Below are positions 35,307-43,338 of a stretch of DNA of 64,000 bases, piece after piece. The stretch spans positions 62,001 to 126,000 of the forward strand of contig CAVQKH010000016.1 of assembly GCA_963712995.1 (NCBI GenBank), given 5' to 3'. The position numbers were made by a program, and so were the translations under genes. Source of the stretch: GCA-003244245 sp963712995. GTDB taxonomy: Bacteria > Actinomycetota > Actinomycetes > Mycobacteriales > Pseudonocardiaceae. How positions within the stretch are numbered: position 1 is the stretch's first letter; each line of letters begins with the position of its first letter. The notes below the pieces were generated by a model, which had not been told where the DNA came from, made no database searches, and saw only the letters and a program-made list of their open reading frames with translations.

Positions 35307-36143
35307 TCACAGACCCAGGTCGATGTCGATGTCACCGAGGTCGAGGTCCAGGTCATCGTTGTCCTGGTTGAACGAGTCGCGGATCTGGGTGAAGTGGTAG
35401 TCGTGGTCGGAAGCGTCGATGTCGTGCACGCTGTTGTCGACCTTGAAGGAGTCGTTGATGAGGACGTCGTCGTCGGAGTTGAACGAGTCCTTGATGTCGC
35501 CACCGGCAACGGTGCTGTGGTTGATCAAACCACCCTTGTTGTCGACGCCGTCGTTGTCCTGGTTGAACGAGTCCTTGGTGACGATGACGTCGTTGTCCTC
35601 GTTGAACGAGTCGGTGAAGCTGTAGTTCTGGTTCAGGGTGTTGTTCTGGACGGCTTGGACTGTGGCGTTACCACCGTCGCCACCCGCACCACCGTCGGAG
35701 CTGGAGTTCGCCGAGGTGAGGCCCACCACACCGGCGTTGCCACCGCTGGCGTCGAGGTTGCCGCCGTCGGCGCTGCCGCCGGTACCGCCCACGCCCTGGC
35801 CCACACCTGCGCCACCGCTGCCGGCCTGGGAGCCAGCGCCGGCACCGCCACCGATGGGGCCGCCGAGGCCCAGGTTGAGCAGGCCCAGCTGGTGAGCGTG
35901 GCCGCCGTCGGCGTCGGCCTCGGAGTCGCCGCCGCGCCCGCCCACACCGAGGCCGGTGCCGTCGCCACCGCTGGCGTTGCCGCCGTTGCCGCCCAGCGCG
36001 AGGCCGCCGTCACCGGCGTCCGCCTCGTTGTACCCGAAGGCGAGCGCCTTGCTCTCGCCGCCATCGCCGCCTTTGCCGCCCGAGGTGTCAGTGTTGATGT
36101 GCTGCACGGGGGCGAAGTTGGTGTCGGACTTGAAGCTGGCCAT
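35307..36143 (-). CDS. Gly-rich acidic repeat protein of the ini-like operon
   Basis: 278 residues. Residues about 20-160 are Gly/Ala/Asp-rich with GGxGG runs (GGKGGDGGES, GGNGGNASGGDG), comparable to the Gly-rich middle of mycobacterial IniB. The C-terminal 110 residues carry an acidic repeat: TDSFNEDNDV, KDSFNQDNDGVDNKGG, KDSFNSDDDV, NDSFKVDNSV, RDSFNQDNDD. The same repeat occurs in the adjacent IniB-like protein. AAGGAG precedes ATG 36143. No signal peptide is visible. Asp-Asn-Asp triplets suggest metal binding, but this is inference. Function unknown. Confidence 0.82.
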   Translation of the reverse strand: MASFKSDTNFAPVQHINTDTSGGKGGDGGESKALAFGYNEADAGDGGLALGGNGGNASGGDGTGLGVGGRGGDSEADADGGHAHQLGLLNLGLGGPIGGGAGAGSQAGSGGAGVGQGVGGTGGSADGGNLDASGGNAGVVGLTSANSSSDGGAGGDGGNATVQAVQNNTLNQNYSFTDSFNEDNDVIVTKDSFNQDNDGVDNKGGLINHSTVAGGDIKDSFNSDDDVLINDSFKVDNSVHDIDASDHDYHFTQIRDSFNQDNDDLDLDLGDIDIDLGL

Positions 36144-36363
36144 GATTGCTCTCCTTGATGATCGTGAGTGGGTCTGTCTGGGTGGATCTCCGGCGGACTT
36201 GCTGTCCGGCTGAGGACAAAGTTAGAGCTCCGACGATCGCCCGCCATCGGGGTTGCGGCCGGGTTGCGGGTCACGCGGATACCGGGACTGCCGGGCGGCT
36301 CCCCGGGACCGGTTAGGGGATAGTCCCCGGCCGGTTCGCGGGGCCACGGTAAGTTGCTGCCCG

Positions 36364-36936
36364 ATGCAGGCAGACCGAGGCGATCGTCATCCGTCCGCGC
36401 CCCCACCACGTCCGAGCCTCGCCACCAGGGCGATGCCCTCGGAGCACCCCACTGCGCCCCGGCCCCGGGTCATCGACCTCTCGTACTGGTTGTGGTTCGG
36501 GGCGTGTGTGATCGGCATGATCACCACGGTCGCCACGCTGCGCTACTTCGGCGAGCTCCAGGCCCTCGTGCTGGCGATCGTCGAGCAGCAGTACCCGCTG
36601 GAGACGGCGGCGACTCGCGAGAAGGCGGCGTGGGCCACCGTGGCAACCTTGATCGGTGCCGGTGCTCTGATCCCCCTGGTCCAGCTGATGCTTGCGCTCG
36701 CGATGCGCTCCGGCCGTGGCTGGGCCCGGTTCGCGCTGGTCGGGCTCACCGTCCTGGGCGCGCTCTACGGGGTTGCGGTGTTCGGCGCCGCACCGACGAT
36801 CTCCCGGGCCGGGCTGCTCGCCAGCATCACGGTGATGGTCATCGCCTCGGTGCCGATGGTGCTACCAGCAACCCGACCCTGGTTCGCGCACCGGCGCGTT
36901 GCCAGATCACGTGGTGGCTACGACGACCAGCCGTAA
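36364..36936 (+). CDS. Four-helix membrane protein of unknown function
   Basis: 190 residues from ATG 36364. A Pro-rich cytoplasmic N-terminus of about 45 residues is followed by four hydrophobic segments: LWFGACVIGMITTVATL, TVATLIGAGALIPLVQLML, FALVGLTVLGALYGVAVFGA and LLASITVMVIASVPMVLPA. It resembles the many small 4-TM proteins of actinomycetes. The frame is open to 36253, but that stretch is Arg/Gly-rich non-coding in look. It is divergent from the ini-like operon. Function unknown. Confidence 0.72.
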   Translation: MQADRGDRHPSAPPPRPSLATRAMPSEHPTAPRPRVIDLSYWLWFGACVIGMITTVATLRYFGELQALVLAIVEQQYPLETAATREKAAWATVATLIGAGALIPLVQLMLALAMRSGRGWARFALVGLTVLGALYGVAVFGAAPTISRAGLLASITVMVIASVPMVLPATRPWFAHRRVARSRGGYDDQP

Positions 36937-36949
36937 GTCAGAGGGATCT

Positions 36950-37888
36950 TCAGCCGGGAGCGGACAGCGACCGGTCACCGATTCCCACTACGGAGCGGGT
37001 GACCTGCTGCCCGGTCCGGGCGAAGCAGGCGGTGTGGTAGGCACCCCCCTGAGCCCAACCCCACGTCTTGTCCGCGGTGTGGACCTGGGCCAGCAACGTG
37101 ATATCCGCCCGGCTGCGACCGGGTAGTGAACCGAATATCCGCCCGCACAACCCGTCAAGCACAGCCCAGTCCTTGTCGGGCGCGGTCACAGAGTTGAACC
37201 GGTCCAGTAACGCCTGGTCAAGACCGGGCACAAGGCCGGCGAACTGGGCCAGGTCGAGGTGGCCCAGGTACTCACGGTCGTGCGGCTCCGCGCACGGCAC
37301 ACGCTTCTCGCGTTGATCACCCACGGGGCTCAGTGCGCAGTCGCGAACCTGCAGCGGAACGGCCGCCGGAGCCCTGCCCAGCGTCGCCAGCACCGGGCGA
37401 TCCACCGAGATCGCCTGCTCACCGTCCACGCCAGGCCGCCCGAGCACCTGATAGCAGATCACGGTTTTTCGCCCGGCGTCCCAGTCCGCAGCGGGACTCG
37501 CCTCCAGCGCCATGTCACCGTAGATCGCGGGCCGCACCACAGCTCGGGGGGTCAGCGAGCTCCCCAGCTCGCCGAACCCGCTGTAGTCCGACCACGCGGG
37601 CTCGCAGAACTCGGTGACCAGCGCCAGGTATCGCGCCCGCGCCGGGTTGCCCTCCTCCTCGAGCGCGGCACGCTGGATGTCCCGGTAGCTGCCGGTCACG
37701 TCGCGGACGGCGAAGACCTCAACCGAGTGCGGCCGGTCGCAGGGCACCTTGGTACCCCACCCGAAGGCGGCGGCGGTGCCGCCGCGGAAACAGTCCCCCA
37801 CCTCGACGTCCCCGGTGCCGCGCCCGCACGCTGCACCCAGCGCACCGAGGGTGGTCAGGACCGCCGCGACGAGGGCCACACTGCGCAT
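36950..37888 (-). CDS. Septum-formation-family lipoprotein
   Basis: 312 residues. The signal peptide ends in a lipobox (LGAAC), so it is a probable lipoprotein. Two similar modules follow, each with the pattern VGDCF...VPCDRPHSVEVF (first) and VRDCALSP...VPCAEPHDREYLG (second), the Cys-Pro-His signature of the actinobacterial Septum_form family. Cys residues probably pair as disulfides outside the cell. Convergent with the 4-TM gene (13-bp gap). Role in envelope or division is by family name only. Confidence 0.82.
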   Translation of the reverse strand: MRSVALVAAVLTTLGALGAACGRGTGDVEVGDCFRGGTAAAFGWGTKVPCDRPHSVEVFAVRDVTGSYRDIQRAALEEEGNPARARYLALVTEFCEPAWSDYSGFGELGSSLTPRAVVRPAIYGDMALEASPAADWDAGRKTVICYQVLGRPGVDGEQAISVDRPVLATLGRAPAAVPLQVRDCALSPVGDQREKRVPCAEPHDREYLGHLDLAQFAGLVPGLDQALLDRFNSVTAPDKDWAVLDGLCGRIFGSLPGRSRADITLLAQVHTADKTWGWAQGGAYHTACFARTGQQVTRSVVGIGDRSLSAPG

Positions 37889-38001
37889 CAGATGCCGCCC
37901 TCCTGACGAGCTCTACTGGCCGGCTACGTGCTATCGCGGGCGACAGCCTAGCCGCCTACCCGGACCGCACCGCCGCGCATTGCCGGTTCGCCGGCGTCAG
38001 C

Positions 38002-41000
38002 TCAGGTGCCGAACGAGCGCTCCACGACGGCGCGCGCCCGGCGGGTGATGCGGCGGTACTCGTCGAGGACCTGGCCCGGGTCGTCATCCGCGGAGTAGCC
38101 CAACGCCCTGGCCAACGCGGTCAGGTCCCGACCGGAGGTGGGCAGCTGATCGACTTGCTTGCCCCGCACCAGGGTGAGCAGGTTGCGGGTCCTGGTGGCC
38201 AGGCGCCAGGCCGCCAGCAGGACCTCCGCGTCCACTCTGGCCAGCACCCCGGTGTCAGCGGCGGCCCGCAGGGCCGTCGTGGTGGACGGGGTCCGCAGCG
38301 CCGGCACCTGGTGCGCGTGCTGCAACTGCAGCAACTGGATGGTCCACTCCACATCCGCCAGCCCGCCGCGTCCGAGCTTGGTGTGCGTGGTCGGGTCGGC
38401 ACCGCGGGGTAGCCGTTCGGCGTCAACCCGAGCCTTCATCCGGCGGATCTCGGTGGCTTGGCGAGCGGTCAGCCCGCCCGCGGGGTAGCGCATCGGGTCG
38501 ATCATCGCGATGAACCGCTCCCCCAGATCCGCGTCGCCGGCAAGGGGGGTGGCCCGCAACAACGCCTGCGCCTCCCAGGTCTGCGCCCAGTGCGTGTAGT
38601 AAGCCCGGTAGGAGGACAGGGTGCGCACCATCGGACCTGAGCGTCCCTCCGGACGCAGCCCGGTGTCGACCACCAGCGGTGGATCCTGGCTGGGTGAACC
38701 GAGCAGGTTCCGCACCGACTCGGCGACCGAGGAGGCGAACCGAACGGCGTCGGTCTCAACGTCAGTGTCAGCACCGGCACCCGGCGGCGGCTCGCAGACG
38801 AACAGCACGTCGGCGTCGGAACCGTAACCCAGCTCCGCACCCCCCAGCCGACCCATTCCGATCACCGCGATCCGGGCTGGCTCGGCCTGCCTACGGTCGA
38901 CCTCGGCGCGCAGCGCGACATCCAGCGCCGCAGCCAGCACCGCCGTCCACACCGAGGACAGGCCGGCGCACACCGCGTCGAGATCGAGGAGCCCGAGCAG
39001 GTCGGCGCCGGCGATCCGGAACAGCTCGTGTCGGCGCAACGCCCTGGCCGCCGTCACGGCTGTGCTCAGGTCGTGGTGCCGGCACGCGGTGGTGCGCAGC
39101 GACGTCGCCACCTCCGCGAGGTCACGCCCGGCCATCCCGTCGGGGTCGGCGAGTAGCTGCAGCGTCTCCGGTGCCCGGACCAGCAGGTCGGCCACCATCC
39201 GGGAGGTGCCGAGCAGCGCCATCAGCCGCTGAGCCACCACCCCCTCATCGCGCAGGAACCGCAGGTACCACGGGGTCTCGTCGAGTGCCTCGGATACCCG
39301 CCGGTAGGCGGCCAGCCCGCGGTCGGGGTCCGGGGTATCGGCGAGGAACTCCAGCAGGACGGGCAGCAACGTGGATTGGATCGTCGCGCGCCGGGACACC
39401 CCGTCGGTGAGCGCCCGCAGGTGCCCCAACGCGCCCCGCGGTGAGGCGTAACCCAACGCGGCCAGCCGCGCCGTCGCCGAGGATTCCGATAACCGGTAGG
39501 CCTCGGTGGGCACCCTGGCCACAGCTTCCAGCAGCGGCCGGTAGAACAGCTTCTGGTGCAGCCGGCGGGCCCGGTGTGACTGCCGGTTGTGTTCCGTGCG
39601 CAGCGCTGCGGCCGCATCCCGCAGCCCCTCCGGCCGCATTCCCGCCGCGCGGGCCAGCCAGCGCCACCCTGCGGTGTCATCCTCAGCCGGCAGCAGGTGG
39701 GTGCGCCGCAGCTTCTGCAGCTGCAACCGGTGCTCCAGCAGCCGCAGGAACCGGTAGGAGGCCGCGAGATTCGCGGCGTCGTCGCGGCCGACATAACCGC
39801 CCCTCGCCAGCGCGGCCAGCGCCGCCACCGTGGAGCCGACCCGCAGTGACTCGTCGGTGCGGCCGTGCACCAGCTGCAGCAGTTGCACGGCGAACTCCAC
39901 GTCACGTAGGCCGCCGTGCCCCAGCTTGAGTTCTCGTTCCAGCAGGTGGGCGGGCACGTGCTCGGCGACCCGGCGGCGCATCGCCTGCACCTCGGGCACA
40001 AAGTTCTCCCGGTCTGCGGCGGTCCACACCAGAGGTGCGACGGCCTCCAGATAGCGGGCGCCCAGCTCGGGATCGCCGGCGACCGGACGGGCTTTGAGCA
40101 GTGCCTGGAATTCCCAGGTCCTGGCCCACCGGCGGTAGTAGGACAGGTGCCCGTCCAGCGTTCGCACCAGCGCGCCGGCTTTGCCTTCGGGGCGCAGCGC
40201 CGTGTCCACCTCGAAGCACACCGAGGCCAGCCGCATCGTGGCGGACGCCAGCCTGGTGGCGGCACCCAGCTCGTCCTCGGACCCACCCACGAAGATCACG
40301 TCGACGTCCGAGACGTAGTTGAGCTCACCGCCGCCGCACTTGCCCATCCCGATCACAGCAAGTTGTGGTGGCGGCCCGCCCGGAGAGATCTCGGTGATCG
40401 CGACGGCCAGCGCGGCGCGCAGCACGCCGATCGCGATGTCGGCGAGTGCCGCCCCGACCTGCTCGAAGGGCAGCACGGGCAGGTCGGGCTCCACCACGGC
40501 GGCCAGATCGGCGGCCGCGAGCTCGGCGATCAGGTCTCGGTAGACGGCCCGCAGTGCACGCTGCGCCGTGACGCCGGTCAATGACGTCGGCGCTCGCTCC
40601 GTGACGCCGGTCGACGGGCCGGCGGGGTCAGCGGGATCAGCACCGACGGCGTTGAGCAGCCGCTGGGCGGCCCGGCCCGGCCAGCCCGGCTGGACCGCCT
40701 CAGGACCAGCCAGCCCATGCCACCGTTGCGGGCGGGCGACAAGATGGTCTCCGAGTGCGGTCGAGGAGCCCAGCACCCCGAACAGCCTCCCGCGCACACC
40801 CGGGTCCTGGCACAACACCGCCTCCAGCTCGGCCCACCCCGGGCCGGACGCACTACCCAGGCGGGCCAAGGTGCGCAGCGCCAGGTTCGGATCGGGCGCT
40901 CGGGACAACGCCCGCACCGCGTCCTCCACGTCATGGCGGAGCTGCCCGCCACACCACCAACCCAACCTGGCCACCGTCTCCGCGGCGCCCTCGTCAGTCA

Positions 41001-41046
41001 ACCCCCACCGCGCCAGTGACAACGCGGATCGCCTGTCCTCAGCCAC
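38002..41046 (-). CDS. glnE: Bifunctional glutamine synthetase adenylyltransferase/deadenylase GlnE
   Basis: 1014 residues, full length. Two nucleotidyltransferase domains: the N-terminal adenylyl-removing domain has GMGKCGGGELNYVSDVDVIF and the C-terminal adenylylating domain has GMGRLGGAELGYGSDADVLF, both with intact DxD. Each is followed by a conserved helical segment (KLGHGGLRDVEFAVQLLQL and KLGRGGLADVEWTIQLLQL). The enzyme modifies the Tyr of GlnA (glnA at 4.4 kb) according to nitrogen state. In M. tuberculosis glnE sits directly beside glnA1; here they are separated by about 32 kb. Confidence 0.97.
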   Translation of the reverse strand: MAEDRRSALSLARWGLTDEGAAETVARLGWWCGGQLRHDVEDAVRALSRAPDPNLALRTLARLGSASGPGWAELEAVLCQDPGVRGRLFGVLGSSTALGDHLVARPQRWHGLAGPEAVQPGWPGRAAQRLLNAVGADPADPAGPSTGVTERAPTSLTGVTAQRALRAVYRDLIAELAAADLAAVVEPDLPVLPFEQVGAALADIAIGVLRAALAVAITEISPGGPPPQLAVIGMGKCGGGELNYVSDVDVIFVGGSEDELGAATRLASATMRLASVCFEVDTALRPEGKAGALVRTLDGHLSYYRRWARTWEFQALLKARPVAGDPELGARYLEAVAPLVWTAADRENFVPEVQAMRRRVAEHVPAHLLERELKLGHGGLRDVEFAVQLLQLVHGRTDESLRVGSTVAALAALARGGYVGRDDAANLAASYRFLRLLEHRLQLQKLRRTHLLPAEDDTAGWRWLARAAGMRPEGLRDAAAALRTEHNRQSHRARRLHQKLFYRPLLEAVARVPTEAYRLSESSATARLAALGYASPRGALGHLRALTDGVSRRATIQSTLLPVLLEFLADTPDPDRGLAAYRRVSEALDETPWYLRFLRDEGVVAQRLMALLGTSRMVADLLVRAPETLQLLADPDGMAGRDLAEVATSLRTTACRHHDLSTAVTAARALRRHELFRIAGADLLGLLDLDAVCAGLSSVWTAVLAAALDVALRAEVDRRQAEPARIAVIGMGRLGGAELGYGSDADVLFVCEPPPGAGADTDVETDAVRFASSVAESVRNLLGSPSQDPPLVVDTGLRPEGRSGPMVRTLSSYRAYYTHWAQTWEAQALLRATPLAGDADLGERFIAMIDPMRYPAGGLTARQATEIRRMKARVDAERLPRGADPTTHTKLGRGGLADVEWTIQLLQLQHAHQVPALRTPSTTTALRAAADTGVLARVDAEVLLAAWRLATRTRNLLTLVRGKQVDQLPTSGRDLTALARALGYSADDDPGQVLDEYRRITRRARAVVERSFGT

Positions 41047-41064
41047 TGCAGCGCACCCCCGGCC

Positions 41065-41202
41065 TCAGCCGCGCAGCCGCACGGGCACCCCGTCGCTGGC
41101 AGGGTGGCACATCACGAGATCGGCCCCGGCGGCGGCGAGCCAGTCCCCCAACCGCTCCGCGGGGGCGACGTCGGAAGGTTGCACCACGAGCAGCGTCGTC
41201 AC
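41065..41202 (-). pseudogene. N-terminal stub of a class I glutamine amidotransferase
   Basis: GTG 41202 opens TTLLVVQPSDVAPAERLGDW, then LAAAGADLVM, which is the first strand and helix of class I glutamine amidotransferases (GATase1). The frame stops after 45 residues; the catalytic Cys, His and Glu that would follow are absent. It lies between glnE and glnA2, a position where such a gene occurs in related actinomycetes, as far as I recall. So this is a truncated remnant. Confidence 0.6.
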
Positions 41203-41255
41203 AGCCGCCAGGCTAACCCGCGTTCTGCGGGAACTCGGGTTTGGCGAGCGTGAGC

Positions 41256-42599
41256 TCAAAGGACGGGGAGGTAGGTACGGAGTTCGTAGGGGGTGACGTA
41301 GCGACGGTAGTTGTCCCACTCGGCCCGTTTGTTGCGCAGGAAGAAATCGAAGACGTGTTCCCCGAGGGTCTCGGCGACCAGCTCGGAGCTCTCCATCTCG
41401 GCGAGCGCCTCGGAGAGGTTCTGGGGCAGCGGCGCATACCCGGCGGCCCGGCGCTCACGCTCTGACAGCGACCACACGTCGTCCTCGGCCGCGGGCGGCA
41501 GCTCGTAACCCTCCCGCACGCCCCGCAGGCCAGCGCCCAGGATCACCGCGTAGGACAGGTAGGGGTTGCACGCCGAGTCCGGGGTGCGGATCTCCACTCG
41601 CCGGCTGGACGCCTTGCCAGGGGCCGACATCGGCACCCGGACCAGGGCCGATCGGTTTGCGTGCCCCCAGCACACCGCCGTCGGGGCCTCCCCGCCGATG
41701 ATCAGCCGCTTGTAGGAGTTCACCCACTGGTTGGTCACCGCGGTGATCTCCCGGGCGTGCACGAGCACCCCGGCGACGAAGGCCCGGCCGGTGCTGGACA
41801 GTTCGTAGGGGTCGTCGTCGTCGTGGAAGGCGTTGCGGTCGCCCTCGAACAGGCTCATATGGGTGTGCATGGCCGACCCGGGCTGGGCCGTGTAGGGCTT
41901 GGGCATGAACGAGGCGCGCACCCCCTGGGTGATCGCGACCTCCTTCACCACGTACCGGAAGGTCATGATGTTGTCCGCCATGGTGAGCGCGTCTGCGTAG
42001 CGCAGGTCGATCTCCTGCTGGCCAGGGGCACCCTCGTGATGGCTGAACTCCACCGAGATGCCCATCTGCTCCAGAGCCTCGATGGTGTGCCGGCGGAAGT
42101 GCGGGGCGGCATCGTGGCTGGCCTGGTCGAAGTAACCACCGGAGTCGGCGGGTACCGGCTCGGAACCGTTGTCAGGCAGGTCCCGCAGCAGGTAGAACTC
42201 GATCTCGGGATGGACGTAGCAGGTGAACCCGGCCTCCGCCGCCCGGGACAACGCCCGGGTCAGGACGTGCCGCGGGTCGGCCCAGGACGGTGAGCCATCA
42301 GGCATCGTGATGTCACAGAACATCCGGGCCGAGTAGTGCTCGCCTTTCGGGTTCTCCCACGGCAGGACCTGGAAGGTAGCGGGGTCCGGCTTGGCGATCA
42401 TGTCTGATTCGTAGGCCCTGGCGAAACCCTCGATGGCCGATCCGTCGAAGCCGATGCCGTCGGCGAAGGCACCCTCCAGCTCGGCCGGCGCCACCGACAC
42501 CGACTTCAGATAACCCAGCACGTCGGTGAACCACAACCGAACGAACCGAATATCCCTTTCCTCCAGCGTGCGCAGCACGAACTCTCGCTGGCGATCCAT
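41256..42599 (-). CDS. glnA2: Glutamine synthetase type I-alpha (GlnA2-like)
   Basis: 447 residues. Catalytic motifs FDGSAIEGFARAYESDM, HPEIEFYLL, MPKPYTAQPGSAMHTHMSLF and NRSALVRVP are present. At the adenylylation position the sequence is DDVWSLS, with no Tyr, so it belongs to the GSI-alpha group that GlnE does not modify. Gene order glnE-glnA2 on the same strand is that of M. tuberculosis (Rv2221c-Rv2222c). No GlnR box found upstream. Confidence 0.94.
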   Translation of the reverse strand: MDRQREFVLRTLEERDIRFVRLWFTDVLGYLKSVSVAPAELEGAFADGIGFDGSAIEGFARAYESDMIAKPDPATFQVLPWENPKGEHYSARMFCDITMPDGSPSWADPRHVLTRALSRAAEAGFTCYVHPEIEFYLLRDLPDNGSEPVPADSGGYFDQASHDAAPHFRRHTIEALEQMGISVEFSHHEGAPGQQEIDLRYADALTMADNIMTFRYVVKEVAITQGVRASFMPKPYTAQPGSAMHTHMSLFEGDRNAFHDDDDPYELSSTGRAFVAGVLVHAREITAVTNQWVNSYKRLIIGGEAPTAVCWGHANRSALVRVPMSAPGKASSRRVEIRTPDSACNPYLSYAVILGAGLRGVREGYELPPAAEDDVWSLSERERRAAGYAPLPQNLSEALAEMESSELVAETLGEHVFDFFLRNKRAEWDNYRRYVTPYELRTYLPVL

Positions 42600-42658
42600 G
42601 GGCGAAGGGTAGAGGACTATCGGTGACGGCGGTGTGGTCCGCCCCCTACGATGGGGCG

Positions 42659-43327
42659 ATGCGCCTTGTCGCTGTGCCAGTAACCCTCATCATGTCGCTG
42701 ATCATCGCGCTTGTCGCGGCGTGCAGCGGGCAGGACTCAACGCTCCCCGCGGGCGCCACCGTGCTCGCCGATGCCTCCAACGCGATGCGGTCGGTGAACA
42801 CGACCCACTTCGTCCTCGAGGTCAAGGGCGAGACACCGGGGGTGCAGCTGCGCTCCGCCGACGGGCAGCTCACCCGGGACGGATCCGCGAAGGGCACCGC
42901 AAGGGTGGACGAGGGCAGGCAGCTCCTCGAACTCGAGTTCGTGATCATCGGGCAGGATCTCTACCTGACGCCACCCACCGGAGGGGTACAGAAGCTGCCG
43001 CTGTCCTTCGCAGGCGCGGTGTACGACCCGTCGACCATCCTGAACCCGGACAAGGGCCTCGCAGCGATACTCGCCAGCGGCAAGGACGCCAGCACCAAGA
43101 AACGCGAGCAGGTCGGCGGCGTGGACACCTACCGGGTACAGGTGAGTTTCCCGGCCCAGCCGCTCGGCACCCTGGTACCCGGGTTGGCCGAGGACAAGAC
43201 CAGTGACATCTGGGTCGCTGTGCAGGGCGCCAGGTTGATCAAGGCCACGTTCCCGACCACCACCGGCAGCATCACCGCCCAGTTCTCCGAATACGACGCC
43301 CCGGCTCAGATCACCCCACCCGCCTGA
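42659..43327 (+). CDS. LppX/LprAFG family lipoprotein (LprG-like)
   Basis: 222 residues. Signal peptide MRLVAVPVTLIMSLIIALVA with lipobox VAAC. The mature part fits the LprG fold that carries triacylated lipids: a beta-rich half-barrel with TTHFVLEVKGETPGVQLRSA and a C-terminal LIKATFPTTTGSITAQFSEY. A transporter gene starts 11 bp downstream, matching the lprG-p55 (Rv1411c-Rv1410c) operon, in which LprG delivers lipids such as triacylglycerides and lipoarabinomannan. ATG 42659 is chosen for the signal peptide; an earlier GTG at 42623 is in frame. Confidence 0.88.
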   Translation: MRLVAVPVTLIMSLIIALVAACSGQDSTLPAGATVLADASNAMRSVNTTHFVLEVKGETPGVQLRSADGQLTRDGSAKGTARVDEGRQLLELEFVIIGQDLYLTPPTGGVQKLPLSFAGAVYDPSTILNPDKGLAAILASGKDASTKKREQVGGVDTYRVQVSFPAQPLGTLVPGLAEDKTSDIWVAVQGARLIKATFPTTTGSITAQFSEYDAPAQITPPA

Positions 43328-43338
43328 TCCCGGCTGCC

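Noticed and set aside
35295..36158. 287-residue Val/Ala-rich plus-strand frame
   Set aside because: Shadow of the Gly-rich repeat protein; the minus-strand gene has a good ribosome binding site and an internal repeat at protein level.
42623..42658. Earlier GTG start for the LprG-like lipoprotein
   Set aside because: It would add 12 residues before the basic n-region of the signal peptide; ATG 42659 gives a normal lipoprotein signal.
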